This document shows, piece by piece, positions 41,875 to 50,077 of a stretch of 64,000 bases of DNA. The DNA comes from Halovivax asiaticus JCM 14624. Lineage in GTDB: Archaea; Halobacteriota; Halobacteria; Halobacteriales; Natrialbaceae. Location of the stretch: the NCBI RefSeq assembly GCF_000337515.1, contig NZ_AOIQ01000021.1, forward strand, positions 241,834 through 305,833, read 5' to 3'. Positions within the stretch are counted from its first letter, which is position 1. Each line of letters begins with the position of its first letter. A program made the translations under genes and the position numbers. The notes under the pieces were generated by a model. The model saw nothing but the letters and a program-made list of their open reading frames with translations, was not told the origin of the DNA and did not search any database.

Positions 41875-44181
41875 ATGACACCGAATCCCCCCACCGACGA
41901 CGGCACGGAAGACGAATCGTTCGAGGAGGATCCCCCATCGACGGCCACGGGCGACGACACTGCAGAAGCGACGGACGAGACAGTCGAGGAGTCACCCGAC
42001 GAGACGGCCGCCGACGGCGGCCAGCCAGGAACGAGTGACGGCGAGGTGGTCGACGCGAAGGCGAAACAGCGCCAGCTCGACGAGGTTCGCGAGGACGGGA
42101 GCGACGAGTTCCTGACGAGCGATCACGGCGTCAGGATCTCGGAGACGGACAACTCCCTGAAGGCGGGTCAGCGGGGGCCGACGATCATGGAGGACTTCCA
42201 CTTCCGGGAGAAGATGACGCAGTTCGACCACGAGTCGATCCCGGAGCGGGTGGTCCACGCCCGGGGAACGGGTGCCTACGGCTACTTCCAGCCGTACGAG
42301 GATCCCGACCTCGGCGAGTACGACGACATCTCGGAGGTGACGAAGGCTTCCTTCTTACAGGATCCGGCCCAGAAGACGCCGGTGTTCACCCGATTCTCGA
42401 CGGTCGTCGGCTCGCGCGGATCGGCGGACACCGTGCGGGACGTTCGTGGCTTTGCGATCAAGTTCTACACGGAGGCAGGCAACTGGGATCTCGTCGGGAA
42501 CAACATGCCCGTCTTCTTCATCCAGGACGCGATGGAGTTCCCCGATCTCGTCCACGCGATCAAGCCCGAACCCGACGACGCGGTCCCGCAGGCGGCCTCG
42601 GCTCACGACACGTTCTGGGACTTCGCCTCGCTCAAGCCGGAGATCACGCACATGCTCATGTGGCTCCTCTCCGGGCGGGCGCTGCCCAGAGCCTACTGGA
42701 TGATGCAGGGCTTCGGCGTCCACACCTTCCGGTTCGTCGACGACGGGGGCGAGTCCGTCTTCGTCAAGTTCCACCTCGACCCGAAACTCGGCACGAACGA
42801 ACTCGTCTGGGACGAGACCCAGAAGATCGCGGGGAACAACCCCGACTTCAATCGCGAAGGACTCTACGACGTCATCGAGGCGGGACACGAACTCGAGTGG
42901 GAGGTCGGCGTCCAACTCGTCGAGGAGGACGAAGCCGATCAGTTCGACTTCGACCTGCTCGATCCGACGAAGATCATCCCGGAGACCGAGGTCCCGGTCA
43001 GACCGATCGGGACGCTGGTGCTGAACGAGACGCCGGACAACTTCTTCGCCGAGACCGAACAGGTGGCGTTCCACCCCGGCAACGTCGTCCCCGGCATCGA
43101 CTTCACGAACGATCCGCTCTTGCAGGGACGGCTCTTCTCATACCAGGATACGCAACTCAACCGCTTCAACAGCGCGAACTGGGACGAGATACCGATCAAC
43201 CGACCGCTGGCCGAACGGCACAACAACCAGCGCGCAGGATTCATGCGCCAGGAGATAAACACCGGCACGGCGTCGTACAAGCCCAACTCCATCGGTGACG
43301 ACGATCCGGCGGAGGCGTCCGCCGCTGAGGGCGGCTACGAGCACCACGCCGAGAAGGTCGACGGGCGGAAGATCAGAAACCGAAGCGAGAGCTTCGAGGA
43401 TCACTTCTCGCAGGCTCGGCTGTTCTGGAACAGCATGACCGATCACGAGAAACAACACATCGTCGACGCGGCGCACTTCGAACTCGGCAAGGTCGACCGG
43501 ATGCAGATCCGCGAACGCGTCGTCTTCGACCTGTTCAACAACGTCGATCACGAGTTCGCGAAACGGGTCGCCGAGGGCATCGGTGTCGAGCCGCCGGACA
43601 CACCTGGTGACGAGATCGACGACCACGACCGCGAGGATCCCTCACTGAGCATGGCGAACCGAACGCCGGAGACGATCGAGACGCGCAAGGTAGCCGTCCT
43701 GCTCGACGACGGCGTCGACGCGGAGCAGGTCGAGACGATACGCACTGCCCTCGAGGACGAGGGTGCACGCGTCACGATCGTCTCGAAGCTTCTCGGCGAC
43801 CGAACGGCGGCCAGCGGCGATCCGATCGAAGCCGACGAGGCCCACGCGACGACCAGCTCCGTCCTCTTCGACGCAGCCATCATTCCTGGTGGGCGCGACA
43901 GCGTCGATGCGCTCTCCGAGCAGGGGGACGCGACCCACTTCGTCGCGGAGTTGTTCAAACACAAGAAGCCGATCGCCGCGGTCGGCGAGGGTGTCGACTT
44001 GCTCGACGGACTCGACCTGCCGGACGTCGACCTCGCGGACGACGGTGATGGGACCGTCTCGGCGCGCGGGGTCGTCACGACTCGCGACGATTCGTCGCTC
44101 GATTCCGTTCTCGACGCGTTCGTCGACGCGATCGCTGCCCACCGACACTGGGATCGGGACCCGAAAGACGTGCGGGCCTGA
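41875..44181 (+). CDS. katE: Large-subunit catalase (HPII/KatE type) with DJ-1-like C-domain
   Basis: 768 residues, the size of clade 2 catalases. The heme domain has the catalytic His in ERVVHARGTGAYGYF (near residue 129), Asn in LVGNNMPVFF, and the proximal Tyr in RLFSYQDTQLNR. The last 150 residues (KVAVLLDDGVDAEQVETI...DAAIIPGGRDSVDAL) form the DJ-1/PfpI-like domain of the large catalases, without an obvious catalytic Cys. The first 75 residues are acidic and disordered. It breaks hydrogen peroxide to water and oxygen. A GC-rich hairpin (CCCCGG/CCGGGG) lies about 45 bases before the ATG. Confidence 0.96.
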   Translation: MTPNPPTDDGTEDESFEEDPPSTATGDDTAEATDETVEESPDETAADGGQPGTSDGEVVDAKAKQRQLDEVREDGSDEFLTSDHGVRISETDNSLKAGQRGPTIMEDFHFREKMTQFDHESIPERVVHARGTGAYGYFQPYEDPDLGEYDDISEVTKASFLQDPAQKTPVFTRFSTVVGSRGSADTVRDVRGFAIKFYTEAGNWDLVGNNMPVFFIQDAMEFPDLVHAIKPEPDDAVPQAASAHDTFWDFASLKPEITHMLMWLLSGRALPRAYWMMQGFGVHTFRFVDDGGESVFVKFHLDPKLGTNELVWDETQKIAGNNPDFNREGLYDVIEAGHELEWEVGVQLVEEDEADQFDFDLLDPTKIIPETEVPVRPIGTLVLNETPDNFFAETEQVAFHPGNVVPGIDFTNDPLLQGRLFSYQDTQLNRFNSANWDEIPINRPLAERHNNQRAGFMRQEINTGTASYKPNSIGDDDPAEASAAEGGYEHHAEKVDGRKIRNRSESFEDHFSQARLFWNSMTDHEKQHIVDAAHFELGKVDRMQIRERVVFDLFNNVDHEFAKRVAEGIGVEPPDTPGDEIDDHDREDPSLSMANRTPETIETRKVAVLLDDGVDAEQVETIRTALEDEGARVTIVSKLLGDRTAASGDPIEADEAHATTSSVLFDAAIIPGGRDSVDALSEQGDATHFVAELFKHKKPIAAVGEGVDLLDGLDLPDVDLADDGDGTVSARGVVTTRDDSSLDSVLDAFVDAIAAHRHWDRDPKDVRA

Positions 44182-44417
44182 TCACCCGCGATCGCCGCGT
44201 CGACTCCCGGATCGGCCGCCAGACCTGCGCCAGGTTCTCCGTCCGCACGTTCGTGATCCGCCCGCTGTCGACCCGCCCTCCTGTCAATCCGCTCAGTGAC
44301 GATCTGTGGCGGCACTCCATGCCCGGCCGTCGCGGTTGCGGGGCGTCTAGATCACGTTCGCGAAAAATGAGACGGACGGCGTCGGTCGGCCGATCGAACG
44401 GCCGTGTCGCCGCGTCG

Positions 44418-45848
44418 TTATTCGTCGCCGAGTCCGGAGTCGTCTCCGGTGCCCATCATGTCCTCGTGAGCGTAGACGTAGATCGTCGCGCGCTCGACGG
44501 TCCAGGTCGTATCGGCTTCTGTCTGTTCGTCGGTCGTGTCGTCTTCGGAATCGTCGGTACCGACGCCAGCGTCGGACTCGTTGTCGTCAGCGCCGATGCC
44601 GGTGTCCGACTCGTTGTCGTCCATCCCAGCGTCAGTTTCGTTTTCGTCGGTTCCAACGCCAGTGTCCGACTCGTTGTCGTCCATCCCAGCGTCAGTTTCG
44701 TTTTCGTCGGTTCCAACGCCAGTGTCCGACTCGTTGTCATCAGTGCCGACGCCAGCGTCAGTTTCGTTGTCGTCGGTGCCAACGCCAGCGTCCGACTCGT
44801 TATCGTCGCCGACACCAACGCCGATGTCGGATTCGTTGTCGTCCATACCGACGCCAGCGTCCGTCTCGTTGTCGTCAGCGCCGATGCCGCTATCGGACTC
44901 GTTGTCAGCGACGTCGGTTCCGCCGTCGGTTGCGGCCGCGCCCGCATCCTCGGTCAGGTCGGCAAGTGAGCCCGTCGTATAGACGAAGATGGTCGACGTG
45001 TTGATGCTCACGTCACCACCGTCGGTCATTCCGGTCTCGGACTCGTTGTCCATACCGGTGTCAGTGTCGTCGGACTCGTTGTCGTCGGTGCCGACGCCGG
45101 TGTCGGACTCGTTGTCGTCCATCCCAGCGTCAGTGTCGGATTCGTTGTCGTCAGTGCCGACGCCATTGTCCTCGCCCATCATCGAGTCGTCGGTCTCGTC
45201 GCCGACGGCGATGAAGATCGAGGCCGAGTCGAGTTCACTGTCGCTCAGACTCGTTTCTCCGTCCGCACCCGTCCACTCGTCGTCGTCGATGACGACGAAG
45301 ACGGTGGCTTGTCCGATGGTCAGGTTCTGGCCAGCGTCGGCCATGTCGCTGCCGGTGGCGCCGTTTTCGGTCTCGGACTCGTTGGTCTCGTCACCGGCCA
45401 TTCCGGTCGAGTCGTCCGTCTCCATGCTGGTGTCGCCGAGATCGACGATGTTCGCCGACGCCACGGTTACCTCCATGTGGACTTCGTCCAGTCGCTCGAC
45501 GCTCTCGGCGCTGGTCCCGTTCGCCCCGTCGTCCATTCCGGTATCGGATTCGTTGTCGTCGGTTCCGACACCGGTGTCGTCCGACTCGTTATCGTCCATA
45601 CCGGACTCGTTGCCGTCCGTCGCGTTATCGGCCATGTCGCCCGCTCCGTTCATGGGAACGTTCGACTCGTCGGGGACGACGAAGACGGTCGCGTTCTCGA
45701 CAGTGACGGTGAGTTCGGTCCCGTCCGTCGAGTCGTCTGTTTGATGCTGGTCGGTCCATGCGCCCGGAGCCGCCAGTCCCACTGCGGCGATGCCCGAAAG
45801 GAGCATGGCCACTGTGAGTGTGACGGCTATCAGTTTTTGTCTACTCAT
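44418..45848 (-). CDS. Secreted sequon-saturated repeat protein
   Basis: 476 residues. A Sec-type signal (MSRQKLIAVTLTVAMLLSG...) is followed by an extremely acidic mature protein. By hand I count about 24 N-x-S/T sequons, nearly all in Asp-Asn-Glu-Ser/Thr units such as GVGTDDNESD repeated in two blocks (about 230-272 and 313-432). Between these lie six short hydrophobic beta segments with a shared pattern, for example NATVFVVP (52-59), QATVFVVI (180-187), TSTIFVYT (284-291) and RATIYVYA (453-460). No membrane anchor or catalytic motif is seen. If the sequons are used it would be a heavily glycosylated surface or secreted protein. Confidence 0.8.
   Translation of the reverse strand: MSRQKLIAVTLTVAMLLSGIAAVGLAAPGAWTDQHQTDDSTDGTELTVTVENATVFVVPDESNVPMNGAGDMADNATDGNESGMDDNESDDTGVGTDDNESDTGMDDGANGTSAESVERLDEVHMEVTVASANIVDLGDTSMETDDSTGMAGDETNESETENGATGSDMADAGQNLTIGQATVFVVIDDDEWTGADGETSLSDSELDSASIFIAVGDETDDSMMGEDNGVGTDDNESDTDAGMDDNESDTGVGTDDNESDDTDTGMDNESETGMTDGGDVSINTSTIFVYTTGSLADLTEDAGAAATDGGTDVADNESDSGIGADDNETDAGVGMDDNESDIGVGVGDDNESDAGVGTDDNETDAGVGTDDNESDTGVGTDENETDAGMDDNESDTGVGTDENETDAGMDDNESDTGIGADDNESDAGVGTDDSEDDTTDEQTEADTTWTVERATIYVYAHEDMMGTGDDSGLGDE
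44602..44738. repeat. Perfect 60-base tandem repeat, 2.3 copies
   Basis: Bases 44602-44678 recur exactly 60 bases later, ending at 44738; the period is 60 with no mismatch over 137 bases. It lies within the sequon-repeat gene and encodes two 20-residue units (DNESDTGVG... and DENETDAGMD). Exact identity implies a recent duplication or conversion. Confidence 0.9.
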
Positions 45849-46068
45849 GCCTCGCGAACCGAGTGACGGTGGCATCCGGGTTAAAGTAGATGAACGATTT
45901 CATCCAGTAAGTGGCTCTTTCGCGGCGAAATTCACGAGTAGGTTGATCTTCCTCAGGTTCTCTGGCGTACTTTCTTCCACTCGTGATATTTTCCTCCGCG
46001 TGTCGGACGTGTTCGACTTCGATCGCGAGCAGGCGGGCCAGTAGCGCCCGCTCTGTCTCCCCTCGTTT

Positions 46069-46509
46069 CTACCTGTCTCCGTCTCCCCGGGCCACGAGGA
46101 CGGAAACCGGGGAGCGCCGGACGACGGTTTCTGCGACGCTCCCGAGCAGGACGCGCGAGAGGCCCTCCTTCCCGTGGCTGCCAATGACGATCAGATCCAT
46201 CGACTCCGCTTCCGCGTAGGCGACGATCCGATCGTCCGGTTCGCCGGTCACGTACGTCGTCTCCAGGTCCCGTCCGTATTTCGCCGCGATGTCGCTCGCC
46301 GACTGGAGGATGTCTTCGGCGTGTTCTTCGACCCGATCACTGACGGGGAGTTGGAGTTCGGGGCCGATGAGCTGGGCCCAGTGCCCCTGTGGGATCTCGA
46401 TGACGTACAGCGCCGTCACGTCGCCGTCGGGGAATTCGTCGAAGACCAGTTCGAGCGCCGCTCGCGACTGTGGCGATCCGTCGTAGGGTACGAGAATCCG
46501 GTCGGCCAT
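46069..46509 (-). CDS. Universal stress protein (UspA family)
   Basis: 146 residues, a canonical USP. N-terminus MADRILVPYDGSPQSRAALEL; the ATP loop reads IVIGSHGKEGLSRVLLGSVAETVVRRSPVSVLVAR, which matches G-2x-G-9x-G(S/T). This is the one USP in the window with an intact nucleotide-binding motif. A TATA-like ATTATAT on the minus strand is about 30 bases before the ATG. Confidence 0.95.
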   Translation of the reverse strand: MADRILVPYDGSPQSRAALELVFDEFPDGDVTALYVIEIPQGHWAQLIGPELQLPVSDRVEEHAEDILQSASDIAAKYGRDLETTYVTGEPDDRIVAYAEAESMDLIVIGSHGKEGLSRVLLGSVAETVVRRSPVSVLVARGDGDR

Positions 46510-46590
46510 GCGCCCCCTATTCGCTCGGTCGATATAATACTGTCCAGCACGGCGACAAATTACGGATTCGCCGGCGCAGTTGCTGAACGC

Positions 46591-46624
<34 letters not shown>

Positions 46625-46708
46625 AATTTCCTTGCTACTTCGTCAGCGAGTGCCAGCGCGGACGGGTGGAATCGACCACAGTCTCAGGACCGACCGGTTC
46701 GATGCCGC

Positions 46709-47743
46709 TCACGAGGCCGTTCGGGTTTCCTTGGCTGTCTCGGCCATCGTCTTGAGGCGCTCGATACGGCGGGCCGTTTCGGGATGCGTCCGGACGAACC
46801 GGCTCCTCGAGCGCTTGGCTGGCGGGAGGATGTCGAGCGTGCTCGTCGACCGCGCGTACTCGCGCTTGTCCTGCGTCGGGGGCCCACGACTGTCGTCGAG
46901 CGTCTCGAGCGCGCTTGCCAGTGCGCCGGGTGACCCGGTTAGCTCCGCCGCGGTGCGATCGGCCGCGAACTCGCGCCCGCGTGAGAAGAGTCCGATACCG
47001 AGTTCACACAGGCGTTCCTGTCCCGTCGTTACCGCGGTCAGTACTCCCCACGCGAGGAGTCGACCGCCGTGGCTAATCGGGCTCAATCCGTGAACCCGAT
47101 TCAGGGTCGGTCGCTCGTCGGCCTCGATCCGTTCGGCGACGAGCAGCGGGACGAGCAGTCGGCGCATGAATCGACTGTCGTCGTTGGCCAGGTGTGCCAC
47201 TTCGTGGGCGAGCACGGCGACCCGCTGTTCGTCGTCGAGTTCGCGAATCAGGCCGCGGGTGAGGACGATCGTCCCGCCGGTTCGGCCGCCGATCGCGTAC
47301 GATTCGGGGCGTCGTCGGTTGACGATGCGGAGGTCGGGCTCAGGAATCCCCGCCTGAGCGGCCAGTTTCCTGTTCGCCGCGGCGAGTTCGGGGTGACGGT
47401 CGTCCGCCGGCGTCCCGGGACCGGCGATCGCCTGTTCGAATGCCCGAATCTCGGCTCGGACCGGCCGCAGGTACACGACGGGGAGCGCGACGAATCCGAT
47501 TCCGATCGCCGCCGCGACCACCGTCGTCGGGGGAAGGTCCCAGAAATTCACGATCCAGGTCCCCTCCAGAACTGGGGAAAACAGGGCAGACAGCAGTGCC
47601 AGTCCCGTTCCGACGACGAGTAAGGCGGTGGCGCCGAGGACGCCCGCCGCGATCACGGCGATCGTGAGCGAAACGCAGGTGACGATCACCAGTGCGCCGA
47701 GCCCGCGTCCGAGCAGGGACAGGTGGCGCCGTGTGAGTGACAT
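46709..47743 (-). CDS. htpX: HtpX-like M48 family membrane metalloprotease
   Basis: 344 residues. Two N-terminal membrane segments (ALVIVTCVSLTIAVIAAGVL and TVVAAAIGIGFVALPVVYL) precede the zinc motif HEVAHLAN (near residue 187), and the third ligand lies in RGREFAADRTAAEL. It degrades misfolded membrane proteins. ATG 47743 (MSLTRRHL) is preferred over an upstream frame start that has no membrane-protein features. Confidence 0.92.
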   Translation of the reverse strand: MSLTRRHLSLLGRGLGALVIVTCVSLTIAVIAAGVLGATALLVVGTGLALLSALFSPVLEGTWIVNFWDLPPTTVVAAAIGIGFVALPVVYLRPVRAEIRAFEQAIAGPGTPADDRHPELAAANRKLAAQAGIPEPDLRIVNRRRPESYAIGGRTGGTIVLTRGLIRELDDEQRVAVLAHEVAHLANDDSRFMRRLLVPLLVAERIEADERPTLNRVHGLSPISHGGRLLAWGVLTAVTTGQERLCELGIGLFSRGREFAADRTAAELTGSPGALASALETLDDSRGPPTQDKREYARSTSTLDILPPAKRSRSRFVRTHPETARRIERLKTMAETAKETRTAS

Positions 47744-47934
47744 GGTTGAGCCTCGTTGGTGATTGTTTCCCGCGGTGGCGCATGAATATTGTGGTCGTTG
47801 ACACGAACGCTGGGCGCCGGTAGCCACTCTGGTGAGATGAGGGTGCCAACGGGAACCTTCGACAATTGTCCAGCCTGCGTTGTCCGGGGCCTGCGTTTTG
47901 ACGAGTGGAGTGGTCGACCGAACGGGTGTGACCA

Positions 47935-48303
47935 GTGCTCGGTACGACGACGTGGGCCATCCCGGAAGGCTACATTCCCATGGGAAGCACCGGTCCCGAA
48001 CCGGAACTGGAGAGCCACGAGACGGTGTGTCTCTTGAACGCGGGCGATGAGATTGCAGCCGTCGAGATCACGATCTACTTCGCCGATCGAGAACCGGCAG
48101 GGCCGTACGACGTGACGGTTCCGGCGAGACGGACCCGCCACGTCAGGTTCGACGAACTGGACGAACCGGAGCCGATCCCGCGCGGGACTGACTACGCCAG
48201 CGTCATCGAGGCCGACGTTCCGATCGTCTGCCAGCACACGCGGCTGGACTCACGGCAGGCCGAGAACGCGCTCCTCTCGACGATGGCGGCGCCGATCGAG
48301 TGA
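47935..48303 (+). CDS. ASRT-like protein (sensory rhodopsin transducer family)
   Basis: 122 residues. MLGTTTWAIPEGYIPMGSTGPEPELESHETVCLLNAGDE and EITIYFADREPAGPYDVTVPARRTRHVRF match the Anabaena sensory rhodopsin transducer family (PF07100) in order and length as I recall it. The family also occurs next to sugar-metabolism genes and may bind carbohydrates. No rhodopsin gene lies in the window. GTG start at 47935. Confidence 0.75.
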   Translation: MLGTTTWAIPEGYIPMGSTGPEPELESHETVCLLNAGDEIAAVEITIYFADREPAGPYDVTVPARRTRHVRFDELDEPEPIPRGTDYASVIEADVPIVCQHTRLDSRQAENALLSTMAAPIE

Positions 48304-48395
48304 GGGAAATTCGGACGAGGTGGGGACGACTGTACGCGGACCGACGCGGCCGCGTCGATAGCAACGTTTTCGACCCTCGTCGCGAAACGCGGGGT

Positions 48396-49217
48396 ATGAA
48401 CTTCTTCGATCGGCTGCACGACCGGATCGTCACGGTCGACAGCGTCGTCTCCGTCGGGCTCGACCCCGACCCGTCGCGCATCCCGGATCACTTGCAGGAT
48501 CACGACCTTCCGCGGTGGGCGTTCAACCGGCGGATCATCGACGCGACGCACGAACACGCGGCCGTCTTCAAACCCAACGCGGCGTTCTACGAGGATGCGG
48601 ACGGGTTCCGGGCCCTGGAAGAGACGATCGCGTACGCCCACGGCAAGAACGTCCCCGTCTTGCTCGACGCCAAGCGGGCGGACATCGGTAACACGACGCG
48701 ACAGTACGCCGAACTCGTCGATCCCGACTCGTCAGGGCCGTCGGCGGACGCGATCACCGTCAATCCGTACATGGGTAGGGACTCGTTACAGCCGTTCTTC
48801 GCGAACGAGGAGGCCGGTGTCTTCGTCCTCTGTCGAACCTCGAACCCCGGCGGGGCGGATCTCCAGGATCTCGAACTCGAGTCCGGCGAAGCGTTGTACG
48901 AACGCGTGGCCGCACTTGCCGACCTCTGGAACGAGAACGACAACGTGGGCCTGGTCGTCGGCGCGACGAAACCCGAGGAACTCGAGGAACTCAGAGAACA
49001 GGTGCCGGACCTGCCCTTCCTCGTCCCCGGCGTCGGGGCCCAGGGTGGCGACGCGGAGGCGGCCGTCGAGTACGGCCTTGCGAACGGCGTCGGACTGGTC
49101 AACTCCTCGCGCGGGATCATTTTCGCTGGCGAGGACGCGGGCGCAGACTTCGACACGGCGGCAGGGAGGGCCGCGAAACGCCTCAAGAAACGGCTGAATC
49201 AGTACCGCGACGAGTAA
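48396..49217 (+). CDS. pyrF: Orotidine 5'-phosphate decarboxylase
   Basis: 273 residues, the longer (type 2) OMP decarboxylase. The active-site motif is LLDAKRADIGNT (near residues 87-98); AVFKPNAAFYE and VPGVGAQGGD also match. It makes UMP from OMP, the last step of de novo pyrimidine synthesis. ATG 48396 directly opens the domain. Monocistronic. Confidence 0.96.
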   Translation: MNFFDRLHDRIVTVDSVVSVGLDPDPSRIPDHLQDHDLPRWAFNRRIIDATHEHAAVFKPNAAFYEDADGFRALEETIAYAHGKNVPVLLDAKRADIGNTTRQYAELVDPDSSGPSADAITVNPYMGRDSLQPFFANEEAGVFVLCRTSNPGGADLQDLELESGEALYERVAALADLWNENDNVGLVVGATKPEELEELREQVPDLPFLVPGVGAQGGDAEAAVEYGLANGVGLVNSSRGIIFAGEDAGADFDTAAGRAAKRLKKRLNQYRDE

Positions 49218-49255
49218 GTCTCTCTCTTTGTCTACCCTCGCCACGTAGGCGCTCC

Positions 49256-49432
49256 CTAGAACCGGTGAATATCCGTGTCGTCGGCATCGCCCGGTTGGGC
49301 CTGCGCCGCACAATCCGCACAGAGGCCAAGCCCGCCCTCGAAGTGGACGTCACAGACGAGCGCCCCGCAGTTCTCACACCGATGCTCCGCGGGCCGTGAC
49401 TCGCAGATCTGACAGAGGCCTTCGACGCTCAT
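49256..49432 (-). CDS. Small zinc-finger protein
   Basis: 58 residues with four CxxC-type pairs: CQIC, HRCENCG, CDVH and CADC, a HIT or B-box-like treble arrangement. Acidic C-terminus. Likely a cytoplasmic zinc microprotein. ATG 49432 is chosen because the upstream in-frame residues are basic and unlike the rest. Confidence 0.75.
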   Translation of the reverse strand: MSVEGLCQICESRPAEHRCENCGALVCDVHFEGGLGLCADCAAQAQPGDADDTDIHRF

Positions 49433-49552
49433 ATTCTTCGCACGACGGCGACGGGCTTGAAAGCACGGCCGAATAGTTGCCAATCCCGTACCGCTCCTTC
49501 AATTCCGATCAGTTCGGCGTTATTCTGTCCCGTGAGGTCGATAGCGTGTCTC

Positions 49553-49840
49553 TCACTTTCCAGTTACCAAACTCTGACGGACGATAGGCAGCGAACTCAC
49601 GACGACGGCTCCCACACCGACGTAGTACAGGAGATGCACGACGGCGAGGCCGACCCATGGAATCCCGTGTTCGGGCCCGCCCCAGCCACCGAGGAATATC
49701 GCTCCGGCGATGCTGTCGCCGAGTGTCCGTGGATCGACGAGCGTCGTCACCGCCAGTTCGTCGACGAGAACCGCGGTGACGATCCCTGGTAGCATCAACG
49801 CCAGACCGAGTGTCAGGTCTGATCGGTCAGGAGCGTGCAT
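49553..49840 (-). CDS. Small membrane protein
   Basis: 95 residues with two or three hydrophobic segments (LALMLPGIVTAVLVDELAV, IAGAIFLGGWGG, VVHLLYYVGVGAVVVSSL). No recognisable family or motif. Probably an inner membrane protein of unknown function; the spacing of segments and the acidic loop are reasonable. Confidence 0.55.
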   Translation of the reverse strand: MHAPDRSDLTLGLALMLPGIVTAVLVDELAVTTLVDPRTLGDSIAGAIFLGGWGGPEHGIPWVGLAVVHLLYYVGVGAVVVSSLPIVRQSLVTGK

Positions 49841-50077
49841 GTCTTGCCATTCGGTCTGGCCTGTATGTGTTTTGTGTTCAGTGACTGGTCGAGGGAATTC
49901 TTGGGGGCCGTCTCTACTCGGGGCGATTCGAGTCCTATCGTCCCTATCGTACGTAACCGGAGCCTGTCAACGGTCGCTGTCTCATCGGAGCAGACCGAAG
50001 CGGACGCCGGTCTGAGGTGGAATGCTAGCACGCATCACTGGCGAAGATTTTTCCTGTGTGAGTGGGTACCGAACTGT

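Noticed and set aside
44602-44738. The 60-base repeat as a CRISPR-like array.
   Set aside because: The repeats are contiguous without unique spacers and lie in frame within an acidic secreted protein gene; no cas genes are present.
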